Source of the DNA: Chthoniobacter flavus Ellin428
Lineage (GTDB): Bacteria; Verrucomicrobiota; Verrucomicrobiia; Chthoniobacterales; Chthoniobacteraceae
Direction of reading: 5' to 3'
Assembly: GCF_000173075.1 (NCBI RefSeq)
Contig: NZ_ABVL01000007.1
Location: 1 to 64,000 of the forward strand
Length of the DNA stretch: 64,000 bases
The first letter of the stretch is position 1. The number at the start of each line of letters is the position of its first letter. Shown here piece after piece: positions 10,300 through 19,892 of the stretch. The translations under genes and the position numbers were made by a program. The notes under the pieces are model-generated. The model searched no databases. It was not told where the DNA came from and saw only the letters and a program-made list of their open reading frames with translations.

Positions 10300-11013
10300 A
10301 TGTCCAGCCCGGCTGTTACCAATTATGTGGATGCCGCGATCGCCAATTTGCGGCGGCACAATTTCATGCGCACCCCCGAGGAGTTGCCGGAGGCCATGCG
10401 GGATCCCTCCATCGAGGCCTGGGACGATTGGGTGGGATGGAAGCCGATCGAGAGCACGGTGACCGGCGGCGATCTGGACGCGCTCGAGCAGGAGACCGGA
10501 CTGGCTTACCCTCCGCTCTACCGCGAATTTCTGCAGTATCGTCATTTCGTGAATCTCACCGAGGTCGGAGTCCGGTTTGAGCCGCACCTCTGTGGCGAGT
10601 GGCGGGATACGTTGCGCCAGGCGTATTTCGAGTCGTGGCCGCGCGAACGCATTCTCGATGCCGGTTTGATCCCCTTTGGAGCGGATACCTTCATGGACCC
10701 GGGTTCGGTGTGTTTCGACACGCGCCGGCGCGTCGCGGATGGAGACTGTCCGGTGGTCTTTTGGGATCACGAATGGATGGGCACGGACAAGGAAATCCGT
10801 CCCCTGTTTTCGAACAGTCGCAAGATGTTCGAGTGCCTCGAACGGATGGCGTCGGCTGACCTGAATTTTATCTATCACGATGAAAGTGAGGACGCCGCCT
10901 TGTTGCCGCGGAAACAGGAGCTCCTGGCGCAGTTTCTCGCCATCGACCCAGCGGGCGCCGGCGGTGAAGCCAGGGAATATTGGACGGGCTGGGGTGTGGC
11001 GCCCATGACTTGA
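10300..11013 (+). CDS. SMI1/KNR4 (SUKH superfamily) protein
   Basis: A 237-residue soluble protein with the SUKH signature. The segment DALEQETGLAYPPLYREFLQY (around 65-85) matches the family's acidic helix followed by (Y/L)P.xYxxFL, and the later block DCPVVFWDHEW matches the second conserved strand. In bacteria SUKH proteins are often immunity proteins against secreted toxins, but many lone members have unrelated or unknown roles, and no toxin gene is seen nearby. It follows the unknown gene at 9620-10258 by 41 bp and precedes chaA by 63 bp. Confidence 0.75.
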   Translation: MSSPAVTNYVDAAIANLRRHNFMRTPEELPEAMRDPSIEAWDDWVGWKPIESTVTGGDLDALEQETGLAYPPLYREFLQYRHFVNLTEVGVRFEPHLCGEWRDTLRQAYFESWPRERILDAGLIPFGADTFMDPGSVCFDTRRRVADGDCPVVFWDHEWMGTDKEIRPLFSNSRKMFECLERMASADLNFIYHDESEDAALLPRKQELLAQFLAIDPAGAGGEAREYWTGWGVAPMT

Positions 11014-11076
11014 GTCCGGCGCGGAGCACAAGCTGGAGCTCAACCAAGGGGAAGATATAGTCCGGCGCATTCCGCG

Positions 11077-12150
11077 ATGAAAACGACGATGCCGCTTTGG
11101 ACTTGGTTGGTGCCCGTGCTGGCGCTGGGAGCTTTGATTGCGGCGGGCGTGACCGGTGTCGGGACGGCGCTCGCCGTGCTGTGCGGCGCCGCCTTGGTCG
11201 GCGCGGTGTTTGCCGCGGTCCATCATGCGGAAGTGGTAGCCCATCGACTGGGCGAACCCTTGGGCACGCTCGTCCTCGCCCTGGCGGTCACGGCCATTGA
11301 GACCGCGCTCATCCTGTCCATGATGGCCGCCGGCGGGCAGGGGATGGAAGTCCTCGCGCGCGACTCGATCTACTCCGCGGTCATGATCATCTGCAGCGGG
11401 GTCGTCGGCCTCTGCCTTTTGGTCGGTGGTCTGTTCCACCGTGAACAAACCTTTCGCGTGGAAGGCGCGGGCGCCGGGCTCGCGGCCTTGATCGTCATGG
11501 CCGCAATGACTCTCGTCCTGCCGACGTTCACCACGAGTACACCCGCCGGCACTTACACCGAATCACAGCTCGCCTTCGTCGCCGTCAGCTCCGCTGTCTT
11601 GTGGGCCGTCTACGTCTTCATCCAGACCAAGCGGCATCGAGACTATTTTATTTCCGAGAATGATGAGACCGAAGCCCACGCCGCACTGCCTACGGTCGGG
11701 CAGGCTTGGGCCAGCTTCGGGCTACTCCTGCTCTCCCTGGGCATCGTCGTCGGCCTGGCCAAGAAACTCTCGCCCATCATCGAAAAAACCGTCGAAGCTG
11801 CGCATGCCCCGAGGGCGGTGGTCGGGATCGTCATCGCCGCGCTGGTGCTGCTGCCCGAGACTTGGGCTGCCGTTCGCGCCGCCCGGGCTAATCGCTTGCA
11901 AAACAGCATGAACCTCGCCGTCGGTTCCGCGCTGGCCACCATCGGGTTGACTGTGCCAGTGGTCGTCGTGGCCTCGATCATTTTCCACCTGCCGCTGGTC
12001 CTCGGCCTGCCGTCGAAGGAAATGGCGCTGCTCGCTGTGACCTTTCTGGTCAGTGCGGTCACGCTCGGAACCGGTCGCACTTATGTGATGCAAGGCGCGG
12101 TGCATCTGGTGTTATTTGCGGCGTATCTCTTCCTCGCGTTCGTGCCGTAA
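11077..12150 (+). CDS. chaA: ChaA-type calcium/sodium:proton antiporter
   Basis: A 357-residue inner-membrane cation/proton exchanger with about eleven hydrophobic segments, the usual length for ChaA. It follows the E. coli protein block by block: HHAEVVAHRLGEPLGTLVL near the start, ETALILSMMAAGG with the ion-site Glu, VFIQTKRHRDYF before the acidic loop (ENDETEAH), and the second half-repeat LLPETWAAVRAARANRLQNS then MNLAVGSALATIGLTVPVV. The protein exports Ca2+ or Na+ in exchange for protons, mainly at alkaline pH. The start is the first ATG before the first transmembrane helix. Confidence 0.92.
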   Translation: MKTTMPLWTWLVPVLALGALIAAGVTGVGTALAVLCGAALVGAVFAAVHHAEVVAHRLGEPLGTLVLALAVTAIETALILSMMAAGGQGMEVLARDSIYSAVMIICSGVVGLCLLVGGLFHREQTFRVEGAGAGLAALIVMAAMTLVLPTFTTSTPAGTYTESQLAFVAVSSAVLWAVYVFIQTKRHRDYFISENDETEAHAALPTVGQAWASFGLLLLSLGIVVGLAKKLSPIIEKTVEAAHAPRAVVGIVIAALVLLPETWAAVRAARANRLQNSMNLAVGSALATIGLTVPVVVVASIIFHLPLVLGLPSKEMALLAVTFLVSAVTLGTGRTYVMQGAVHLVLFAAYLFLAFVP

Positions 12151-12369
12151 GTTAAAGTAGATAAGTTTGCCAGTGAGGCGGTTCGCGCCGGAGAGCGACG
12201 GCTCAGAAGGGAGAAGAAATGCACTTCGCCCTGACGGACTATGGGTGCCGATGGCGAGGGCGGGTTGGTTACGGTGTTCGGACAGGCGGAGCGCAGCCTC
12301 TTTTCCGCAGGGTGTAGCGATTTCTTAACATGAAATTCGGTGAGGAGTGGTGTAAACGATGTGCTCCCA

Positions 12370-15300
12370 ATGCGTTCGCCCTGCCCCCTTGAGATTTTCC
12401 GTCGGGTTGGCCTCTCTGTGCTGTTATTCGGCGCAGTTCTAACCCCATCCCGTGCGGCGACGACCGGTACCGTCGTCCTCAACAATAGCGTTGCCAAGGT
12501 GCCCACGCCGGCGCCGGGGGGACGGCAGAATCCGCACCGGCCTTTCGTCGCGCGTGCCGCCTTGCAGCAGGCCGAGGTGGCGGCGGAGTTGGAATTTGAG
12601 GTGGCGCTGAAAATGCGGAACTTCGCCGATCTCCAAAGCCAGGTGGCCGCCGGAGAACGGATTGCGCCTGCGGAAATGGCGGCGAAATACTTCCCGCTGG
12701 CAGCGGATTACCAGGCGGTCGTCGATTGGCTGACCAGCCAGGGATTCAAGATCACCCGCAAGGACGACACGCACCTGGCGGTGTTCGCCCGCGCGAGTGT
12801 CGCGAAGATCCAGCAGGTCATGAAGGTGAATTTCGCCAAGGTCAGTATGGAAGGCGTGGAGTATACTTCAGCGATTTCCGCGCCGAGCGTTCCGGCGTCG
12901 TTGTCGCCCCTGCTTGTTGGCGTGAACGGACTGCAGCCGCATCTGCGCGCGCGCAAACATTTGGTCCCGGCGGCGATGAAGCCGAATTCGCTGACCAATA
13001 CCAATCCGCCCTATCTGCCGAGCCAGGTGGCGCAGGCGTATCAGGCCAATGGGCTGTATACCGCGGGCATCAACGGCACCGGGCAGACGGTGGCGATCGT
13101 CATCGATACCTTCCCCGCGACGGCCGATCTGCAGCAGTTCTGGACCACTTATCACGTCAATCAGTCGATCAATAACGTGCAGTTCATTCAGGTGATCGCC
13201 GGCACGCTGCCGGCACCGTCCGGTGAGGAATCGCTGGACGTGGAATGGAGCAGTTCCATCGCGCCGGGCGCCAAGGTGCGCGTTTATGCCACGACCGATC
13301 TTTCGAACAGCAATCTCGACCAGGCTTACGCGCAGGTTTACAACGACGCCGTCACGCATCCGGAATACGGCCTGCATCAGGTGTCGCTGAGCTTTGGCCT
13401 GGGCGAGACCTATTCCACGGCGAGCCAGGTGTCGACCGACTCCCAGTATTTCGCGAATCTGGTCAGTGCGGGCGTGACGGTCTTTGCCTCCTCCGGCGAT
13501 GGCGGGTCCACGCCGGGCCAGGGCGCCGCAGGCGACACGAGCGGGCCGGTGCAAGTGGAGACCCCGGCGAGCGATCCAAACGTCATCGGCGTGGGTGGCA
13601 CGTCGCTGACCCTGAACACGAGTGGCAACGAGAGCAGCGAGTCGGCCTGGAATCTGGGTGGCGGCGGCACGAGCATCTATTTCGCGCGGCCGACCTGGCA
13701 GACGGGCACCGGCCTGCCTGCGGGGAATACGCGCGCGGTGCCGGATGTGTCCTCAGTGGCGGACCCGGACACCGGCGCCTACGTCACGCTGAATGGCTCG
13801 CAGGTCGTCTTTGGCGGGACGAGCTGGAGCAGCCCCACGTGGGCGGGCTTTTGCGCCTTGCTCAATCAATCGCGGGCGAATGTGCACCTGCCCGCCCTCG
13901 GTCTGCTCGGGCCGAAGCTTTATCCGCTGCTCGGGACGTCGAATTTTCGGGACATCACCACGGGCAGCAACTCGAACCAGCCCGGGGTGGGTTACAACGC
14001 CGGGGTGGGCTTCGATTTGACCACCGGCATCGGTGTGCCGAATGTGCAGGGCATCGCGCAAGCCTTGGTGGGCGTGCAAACGGCGCCACCGGCGCTGACC
14101 ACCGCGCCGGCGCCGAATGCGACGTTTAGCGTCGCCACGAATGCGACGATCACCAGCTATCAATGGCAGCGGATGCCGATCGGGACGACGACGTGGAGCA
14201 ATCTATCCAACGGCAATCCCTACTCCGGTGTCACGACGGCGACGCTGACGATCACGAACGTAACGATGGCGATGAGTGGGGACCAATTTCGCTGTGTGAT
14301 GAATGCCGGCGCGCTGACCAGTGCGCCGTCCTCGGTCCTGATCGTGGACTCGCCGCTGGTGATCAGCACGCTGGCCGGGCAGGTGTTGACTCAGGGGACG
14401 GCGGATGGCACGGGCACGGCCGCGCAATTTGGCTATCCCAGCGGCGTGGCCGTGGATAGTTCGGGTAATATCTATGTTGCGGATTTTAACAACGACACGA
14501 TCCGCAAGATCACGCCGGGTGGGACGGTAACGACGCCTTATGGGCAGCCCGGTGTCATCGGCGCGACGAATGGCACCGGGACGAACGCTACCTTCAACAC
14601 GCCGAACGGCGTTGCGATCGATAGCGCGAACAACATTTACGTTGCCGATTCGGGAAACAGCGCCATTCGCAAGATCACGCCGGGAAGAGTGGTGAGCACG
14701 CTGGCCGGCCAGCCCGGCCTCTCGGGTAGCGCCGATGGGACAACCAAAGCGCTCTTCAACAATCCGCAAGGCGTGGCCGTAGATTCCGCCGGCAATGTGT
14801 ATGTGGCCGATACGACCAACGAAACCATTCGCAAGATTACGCCTGCGGGAGTGGTGAGCACGTTGGCCGGTACGGCGGGCACTGTGGGCTACGCGGATGG
14901 CGCGGGTGCCGCGGCGATCTTCAACGGGCCATCGAGCGTGGCGGTGGACAGTGCGGGCAACGTCTACGTCGCGGATCTCTACAATTTCGTCGTGCGCAAA
15001 ATCACGCCGGGCGGTGTAGTGACCACCCCCTATGGACAGGCGGGCATGCCCGGGCGGCTCGACGGCATCGGGACGGCGGCGCTGTTCAATGCGCCGATCG
15101 GAGTCGCGGTCGACGCGAACAACAATCTCTATATTACCGATAGCCAGATTCCGCCGGACCTCACCTCGACTTCGACGGGAAACAATCTGGTGCGCCGGGT
15201 GAATGCGGCGGGAGTGGTCAGCACCATTGCCGGGGCTGGCTCGACGGGAAGCGCGGATGGGACGGGAAACGTCGCGCAATTCTACAGCCTGCAAGCAGCG

Positions 15301-15732
15301 GCGATTAATAGCGCGAAGGTGGTTTACCTCGCCGATACCTTCAACCAGACCATCCGGGTCGGCGGAATCATGCCCGTGGTGACGACGCAGCTCGGCTCGC
15401 AAACGGTGGCCGTGGGGCAGCCGGTGACTTTTTCCGTGAACGCGACGGGATCGGGGGCGCTGACTTATCGGTGGTTCAAGGGAAGTAACCCCATCTCTAA
15501 CGCGACGAGCGCTTCCTACACCATCCCGGCTACGGCGAGCACCGATGCGGGGGTCTATTCCGTCACGGTGACCGATCCGTTTGGAAGCACGACTTCCAGC
15601 CAGATTACACTGACGATTTCGCAAGCGGTGCCGGTCATGCCCGGCTGGGGATTCATCGTGCTGGGCGCCTTGCTGGTGATGACGGCGGCGAAGTTCCTGC
15701 CCGGGACGTCGTCGACCTCGCGCCCGCGTTGA
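12370..15732 (+). CDS. Secreted S53 sedolisin (kumamolisin-type) with NHL repeats and C-terminal anchor
   Basis: A 1120-residue secreted serine-carboxyl peptidase. The signal peptide is residues 1-30. The pro-kumamolisin activation domain runs about 60-200. The catalytic domain runs about 210-590, with Glu286/Asp290 (GEESLDVEW), the oxyanion Asp in ASSGDGGS, and the nucleophile Ser485 (GGTSWSSP). An Ig-like linker follows, then about five NHL repeats (14362-15360; units such as SAGNVYVADTTNETIRKITP), a second Ig-like domain, and a C-terminal MPGWGFIVLG hydrophobic stretch plus basic tail, resembling a CTERM sorting signal. Family members act at acidic pH. ATG 12370 is preferred because it starts the signal peptide. 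Confidence 0.88.
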   Translation: MRSPCPLEIFRRVGLSVLLFGAVLTPSRAATTGTVVLNNSVAKVPTPAPGGRQNPHRPFVARAALQQAEVAAELEFEVALKMRNFADLQSQVAAGERIAPAEMAAKYFPLAADYQAVVDWLTSQGFKITRKDDTHLAVFARASVAKIQQVMKVNFAKVSMEGVEYTSAISAPSVPASLSPLLVGVNGLQPHLRARKHLVPAAMKPNSLTNTNPPYLPSQVAQAYQANGLYTAGINGTGQTVAIVIDTFPATADLQQFWTTYHVNQSINNVQFIQVIAGTLPAPSGEESLDVEWSSSIAPGAKVRVYATTDLSNSNLDQAYAQVYNDAVTHPEYGLHQVSLSFGLGETYSTASQVSTDSQYFANLVSAGVTVFASSGDGGSTPGQGAAGDTSGPVQVETPASDPNVIGVGGTSLTLNTSGNESSESAWNLGGGGTSIYFARPTWQTGTGLPAGNTRAVPDVSSVADPDTGAYVTLNGSQVVFGGTSWSSPTWAGFCALLNQSRANVHLPALGLLGPKLYPLLGTSNFRDITTGSNSNQPGVGYNAGVGFDLTTGIGVPNVQGIAQALVGVQTAPPALTTAPAPNATFSVATNATITSYQWQRMPIGTTTWSNLSNGNPYSGVTTATLTITNVTMAMSGDQFRCVMNAGALTSAPSSVLIVDSPLVISTLAGQVLTQGTADGTGTAAQFGYPSGVAVDSSGNIYVADFNNDTIRKITPGGTVTTPYGQPGVIGATNGTGTNATFNTPNGVAIDSANNIYVADSGNSAIRKITPGRVVSTLAGQPGLSGSADGTTKALFNNPQGVAVDSAGNVYVADTTNETIRKITPAGVVSTLAGTAGTVGYADGAGAAAIFNGPSSVAVDSAGNVYVADLYNFVVRKITPGGVVTTPYGQAGMPGRLDGIGTAALFNAPIGVAVDANNNLYITDSQIPPDLTSTSTGNNLVRRVNAAGVVSTIAGAGSTGSADGTGNVAQFYSLQAAAINSAKVVYLADTFNQTIRVGGIMPVVTTQLGSQTVAVGQPVTFSVNATGSGALTYRWFKGSNPISNATSASYTIPATASTDAGVYSVTVTDPFGSTTSSQITLTISQAVPVMPGWGFIVLGALLVMTAAKFLPGTSSTSRPR

Positions 15733-15737
15733 ACCGT

Positions 15738-16739
15738 ATGCGCTCTTTCCGATTTCGCCGGATACTTTCGCCAGCGGCCTTGATACTCGGGTTGGGGATT
15801 TTGCCGGGCACTTCGCTGAAGGCGCAGGACGCGCGCCCGCAGGTGACGCACGAAGACGTCGAGCGCTGGATGACGGAGCTCTCGAATTGGGGGCGCTGGG
15901 GCAAGGAGGATCAACTCGGCGCGCTCAATTTGCTCACCGCAGAAAAGCGCAAGGCCGCGGCGGCGCAGGTGCATGAGGGCGTGTCGGTATCTTGCGCCCG
16001 CGATGCGGAGACGAAGCCGGCGCCGGATAATGGTTCGCCGTTTGTCCACGAGATGTTGCTCTCCGAAGCCAATGCGAAGTCGCCCTTCGTTACGGATCGT
16101 TTTTCGGTGGTGTTTCATGGGCTGGTGCACACCCATCTGGATGCCCTCTGCCATATGTCGCGGCATGGGCAGATGTACAACGGATTTGCGCGGACGGAGA
16201 TCACGAAGGAAGGGGCGGCGAAGCTTTCGGTGAATGGGATCAAAAAGGGAATCATCACCCGCGGGGTATTGCTCGACTTGCCGCGCAGTATGGGAGTCGA
16301 TGCGCTCCGTCCGGGGATGCCGATTTATCCGGCCGACCTGGACGCGTGCCTGGAGAAGGAAGGGGTGAAAGTGTTGCCCGGCGATGCGGTGTTGATTCGC
16401 ACCGGACGCTGGAAGCGCCGGGATGAGCAGGGCGCGTGGGTGGGAGAATTTGCCGGGCTGCACGCCGCGTGTGGGCCCTGGCTGCGTGCCCATGATGTCG
16501 CCGTGCTGGGCACCGATGCGGCGGCGGATGTCATTCCCGCCCGCATCGAGGGTGAGTCGATGCCGATTCACCAGCTCACGCTCGTCGCCATGGGAATCTG
16601 GATTCTTGACGCCTGCGATTTCGAGGCACTCGCGGCACAAGCCGAGAAGAGTCACCGTTGGGAATTCATGCTCACTGCCTCGCCGCTGGCCGTCCCCGGG
16701 GCGACGGGTTCGCCGATCAATCCGGTGGCCACGTTTTAA
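15738..16739 (+). CDS. Secreted cyclase-family (kynurenine formamidase-like) hydrolase
   Basis: A 333-residue protein with a signal peptide (MRSFRFRRILSPAALILGLG and on to about 30). It belongs to the metal-dependent cyclase family PF04199. The metal motif HTHLDALCH (family consensus HxGTHxDAPxH) is present with all expected His/Asp residues, as are DAVLIRTGRWKRR and the C-terminal GTDAAAD/HQLTLVAMGIWILD blocks. Members hydrolyse amides or lactones such as N-formylkynurenine; the substrate here is unknown, and export makes a housekeeping kynurenine role unlikely. A TTG at 15729 overlaps the sedolisin stop codon, so the two may be translationally coupled; I chose the ATG. Confidence 0.85.
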   Translation: MRSFRFRRILSPAALILGLGILPGTSLKAQDARPQVTHEDVERWMTELSNWGRWGKEDQLGALNLLTAEKRKAAAAQVHEGVSVSCARDAETKPAPDNGSPFVHEMLLSEANAKSPFVTDRFSVVFHGLVHTHLDALCHMSRHGQMYNGFARTEITKEGAAKLSVNGIKKGIITRGVLLDLPRSMGVDALRPGMPIYPADLDACLEKEGVKVLPGDAVLIRTGRWKRRDEQGAWVGEFAGLHAACGPWLRAHDVAVLGTDAAADVIPARIEGESMPIHQLTLVAMGIWILDACDFEALAAQAEKSHRWEFMLTASPLAVPGATGSPINPVATF

Positions 16740-16836
16740 GACGGCGCGAGCCATGATCGGCTGCCTCGATCGAGGAGACGAATTCGCGTTCGTCAAATGA
16801 CAAACGCTGTGTAGATTGGCTCCCATCAACCGCATC

Positions 16837-17199
16837 ATGTTCACGCGCATCCCTCTCATCCTGGCGTTGATCGTGAGCCTGCTTTTTGTCACGCAGGCTC
16901 AGCCGATCGGCATGCCGGTGGAGATGAAGCAGGGCGGCATGTGTGCCGGGATGCAATGTGCGCGCGGCTGTTGCGCCAACAAAACATGCTGCGCGACCGT
17001 TGAGCAAAAGCAGGCGCCCGAAACGCCCGCTCCGTCGCAATCGCAGCAACAGGACGTGCAATTCGTAGCCCTCGAATTGCGCGCTTACACTTTCCTCCTT
17101 CCTCCGCCAGCGCCGCGATGCCCGGTCGTCATTCACGACGAGATCTGGACCGCGCACGCCCTTCCACCGCTGGCCGCGAGCTGCATCCGGTTGATCTGA
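16837..17199 (+). CDS. Cys-rich secreted small protein at the head of the cus operon
   Basis: A 120-residue protein with a hydrophobic signal peptide (about 1-21). A compact cysteine cluster follows at C36, C41, C45, C46, C51 and C52, with Met residues interspersed (GGMCAGMQCARGCCANKTCC), then a Gln/Pro-rich linker. Such Cys/Met clusters typically bind Cu(I) or other soft metals. It lies 69 bp before the outer-membrane efflux gene of a Cu/Ag export operon, so a periplasmic metal-binding or metal-sensing role is likely. I do not know a named family. An in-frame TTG at 16816 is a less likely start. Confidence 0.65.
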   Translation: MFTRIPLILALIVSLLFVTQAQPIGMPVEMKQGGMCAGMQCARGCCANKTCCATVEQKQAPETPAPSQSQQQDVQFVALELRAYTFLLPPPAPRCPVVIHDEIWTAHALPPLAASCIRLI

Positions 17200-17268
17200 G
17201 CCACCGGCTTCCCCAGGCGAAGTGTGCCCCGCGCACACCCTCACCCGCGAAGTCCACCGCTCAGATCC

Positions 17269-18588
17269 ATGAAACCTTTACCTCTTTTTCTTTGCAGTCT
17301 TTCCATTCTCAATTTTCTCCGCGCCGAACCGCCAAAATCCTCTGGTGAGGATGACGCGGTATCGGCGCCCTCGCTCGCGGCGATAACGCAAGCCGCTGTC
17401 GCGGACAATCCTTCGATCAAGGAGGCCCGTGCCAAATGGGAGGCGATGAAACAACGTGTTCCCCAGGCTGCTGCCTGGGACGATCCGAAAGTCAGTGCCA
17501 ATACGCGAGTCGGACGATTTGTGGACATTTCCAGAAACGGGTTCACGGACCAGATGCTCAGCGTGGAGCAGATGATTCCCATTTCGGGAAAAAATCGCAG
17601 TCGAGAGCGGATCGCCGCTGCCGAGGCGCTGGGCGCGTTGGAAGATGTGCGGCGGAAAGAACTCGACGTCATCGTCCGGGTGCGCGCCGCCTGGTTTCAC
17701 CTGGTGCGCGATTACGCGCTGCTGGAGCTGAACCGGAGCGACGAATCATTGCTTTCGCAGACCGTCGAGGTCGCCCGCGCGCGACTTGCCGTCGGTCAAC
17801 AAGGGCAGGCTGATGTCCTGACTGCGCAAAATGAAATGAACCGCCTGGAAGAGGCGCGGCACGATCTGTTGCGCACGCTTTCGGAGGACACGACGCAGCT
17901 GCAGGTCCTGATGAATCGGGATCCTTTCGCTCCACTCAGCCGACCGGCCACGGAGGCGGCGCCGGCTTATGCGCATTTTTCCGATGGAGAGTTGCGCGCC
18001 GCGCTATTGAGAAATCGTCCCGAACTGCGCAGTGCGGAGGCCGGAATCACGGCGGCGAAGGCCAGGCTCGAGCTCGCCCGGCGCGATTGGATTCCCGATC
18101 CCACCTTGAGCCTGGAAGCGCAGCGCTACAACGGCGCTTCCCAAGTCGTCAGTGAACTCGATGCGGCCGTGTCGTTCAGTGTGCCGTGGCTGAACGGCCG
18201 AAAGTACCGCGCCGAAGAAAGCGAGGCGCGGAAAGGTGTCGAGGCAGCACAGCAAAAGCTCGAGTCCTCTCGCGCCGAAGCCCTCGGCATGTTGCGTGAC
18301 CAGCTGCAGAAGATCGAGACGCTTCATCATCACATCGAACTCTTCCGGGATCGGCTGATTCCGACGGCGCATGAGACCGTGCAAACCAACCGTACCAATT
18401 ACGAGAACGGACGAATCGGATTTCTCGAACTGGTGCTTTCCGAGCGCAACCTGCGCGAACTGGAGGGGATGCTCCAGCAGCACGTCTCCGATTACCACGT
18501 GGCGGTCGCCGAGCTGGAAGCCGTCGTCGGAGTCGACCCCGGGCCTCTTTCATCACACCATGAAGCCGGGAAGGGAGGGGCCAAATGA
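17269..18588 (+). CDS. cusC: TolC-family outer-membrane efflux protein (CusC-like)
   Basis: A 439-residue outer-membrane channel of the TolC superfamily, with a signal peptide (about 1-20). It shows the two homologous OEP repeats: long coiled coils such as QTVEVARARLAVGQQGQADV and, in the second half, ETVQTNRTNYENGRIGFLEL, both of which carry the family's alpha-barrel entry signature. It would link the CusB/CusA pair to the outer membrane. Its stop overlaps the cusB start by four bases (ATGA), which implies translational coupling. It has no lipobox, unlike E. coli CusC. Metal specificity is taken from cusA downstream. Confidence 0.88.
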   Translation: MKPLPLFLCSLSILNFLRAEPPKSSGEDDAVSAPSLAAITQAAVADNPSIKEARAKWEAMKQRVPQAAAWDDPKVSANTRVGRFVDISRNGFTDQMLSVEQMIPISGKNRSRERIAAAEALGALEDVRRKELDVIVRVRAAWFHLVRDYALLELNRSDESLLSQTVEVARARLAVGQQGQADVLTAQNEMNRLEEARHDLLRTLSEDTTQLQVLMNRDPFAPLSRPATEAAPAYAHFSDGELRAALLRNRPELRSAEAGITAAKARLELARRDWIPDPTLSLEAQRYNGASQVVSELDAAVSFSVPWLNGRKYRAEESEARKGVEAAQQKLESSRAEALGMLRDQLQKIETLHHHIELFRDRLIPTAHETVQTNRTNYENGRIGFLELVLSERNLRELEGMLQQHVSDYHVAVAELEAVVGVDPGPLSSHHEAGKGGAK

Positions 18589-19892
18589 CGAAAAGAAAAT
18601 TCGTTTCGTTGTCGACCATGGCCGTTCTGGCTGGAGTCACGGGCTGTCAGCGCAAAGGCGCGATCAAGGATCCGAACGTGGACTACTACACGTGCACGAT
18701 GCACCCCTCGGTTCATTCGCAAGATCCCCACGGGAAATGCCCGATTTGCTCGATGGATCTCGTCCCCGTCATGAAGAAAGGTGCCGCCGCCACCGCGACG
18801 CCACAGGTAGCGGCCCTGAGTGAATTCAACGTGCCTGTCGAGAGGCAGCAGCAGATCGGGGTCACCTACGCGACCGCGGAGAAAAAGCCGCTGCACCATG
18901 TCATCCGATCGGTTGGCGTGGTGGTGCCGGACAAAGCGAAACGCTGGGAGTTTGTCGCGCGGGTGGAAGGTTATGTGCAAAAGCTCTCGGTTACTTCGCC
19001 CGGTGAATCCGTGCAGGAAGGCCAGCCGCTGCTCACGATTTACAGTCCGGAATTGCTTAGCGCCGAGCGAGAGTTGGTCAACCTGCTCGACGTCCGGGAC
19101 CGTGCCGCCACCGGCGAAGGCAAGGTGGCGACGGAGCGTTCTCTCGACGCGGCGCGCCGCCGGCTCGAGCAATGGAACATTACCCCGAAGCAGATTGCGG
19201 AGCTCGAGAAGACGCGCAAACCATCGGAATTCCTCACGCTCAATTCCCCCTTCAAAGGAGTTGTGGAAGATGTGCCCGTGGACCAGGGGCGCAAGGTCAT
19301 GATCGGGGATCATCTGGTCGATGTGGCCGATCTTTCCGTGGTGTGGGTGTGGGCGGAATTTTACGAGGACGAACTGCCCATGCTGGAGAAAGGCCTGAAG
19401 GTGCGGATCACGACGAAGTCTTACCCCGGAGAAGCGTTTGAGGGAGAGCTCAGTCTCATCAATCCATTCCTCGTGGAGATGAAGCGGACCGCGAAAGTGC
19501 GCATCGATATTGCCAATTCCGATTTAAAGTTGCGCCCCGGAATGTACGTCGACCTCGAACTCGCCATGAACATGGGCATCGCGCTAACCGTTCCCGTCAG
19601 CGCAGTTCTGCCGACAGGTGCGCGCTCGCTGGTATTTGTAGATAAAGGCGAAGGCCGGTTGGAGCCACGCGCCGTCCAGATCGGCCGCCAGTTTGGCGAC
19701 ATCTACGAAATCAAAAGCGGGCTCCAGGAAGGCGAACGCGTCGTGGCCAGCGCGAACTTCCTGATCGACGCCGAGTCGAAGGTGCAAGGCGCGGTGAAGG
19801 ATTTTGGGAACGAAGACGAAAAGAAGGGGATCAAGGAGGTGACACCGCCGGTTATGCTGTCGCCTCACGTTCACGGAGAGCAGGGGAAATGA
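18585..19892 (+). CDS. cusB: CusB-like periplasmic adaptor lipoprotein with heavy-metal-binding domain
   Basis: A 435-residue membrane-fusion protein of heavy-metal RND pumps. It begins with a lipoprotein signal (lipobox AGVTGC). A heavy-metal-binding domain follows with YYTCTMHPSVHSQDPHGKCP and CSMDLVPV, the CxMHP...CPxCxMxL pattern shared with copper proteins. The lipoyl/hairpin part (WEFVARVEGYVQKLSV, then VQEGQPLLTIYSPELLSAER) and the beta-barrel and membrane-proximal domains come next (LRPGMYVDLEL). It overlaps both neighbours by four bases. The metal domain would capture Cu(I)/Ag(I) in the periplasm and pass it to CusA. Confidence 0.92.
   Translation: MTKRKFVSLSTMAVLAGVTGCQRKGAIKDPNVDYYTCTMHPSVHSQDPHGKCPICSMDLVPVMKKGAAATATPQVAALSEFNVPVERQQQIGVTYATAEKKPLHHVIRSVGVVVPDKAKRWEFVARVEGYVQKLSVTSPGESVQEGQPLLTIYSPELLSAERELVNLLDVRDRAATGEGKVATERSLDAARRRLEQWNITPKQIAELEKTRKPSEFLTLNSPFKGVVEDVPVDQGRKVMIGDHLVDVADLSVVWVWAEFYEDELPMLEKGLKVRITTKSYPGEAFEGELSLINPFLVEMKRTAKVRIDIANSDLKLRPGMYVDLELAMNMGIALTVPVSAVLPTGARSLVFVDKGEGRLEPRAVQIGRQFGDIYEIKSGLQEGERVVASANFLIDAESKVQGAVKDFGNEDEKKGIKEVTPPVMLSPHVHGEQGK

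Noticed and set aside
12219..12317. A 32-codon frame with a purine-rich leader before the sedolisin gene
   Set aside because: Composition is Arg/Gly-rich and no helix or family is seen; probably chance.
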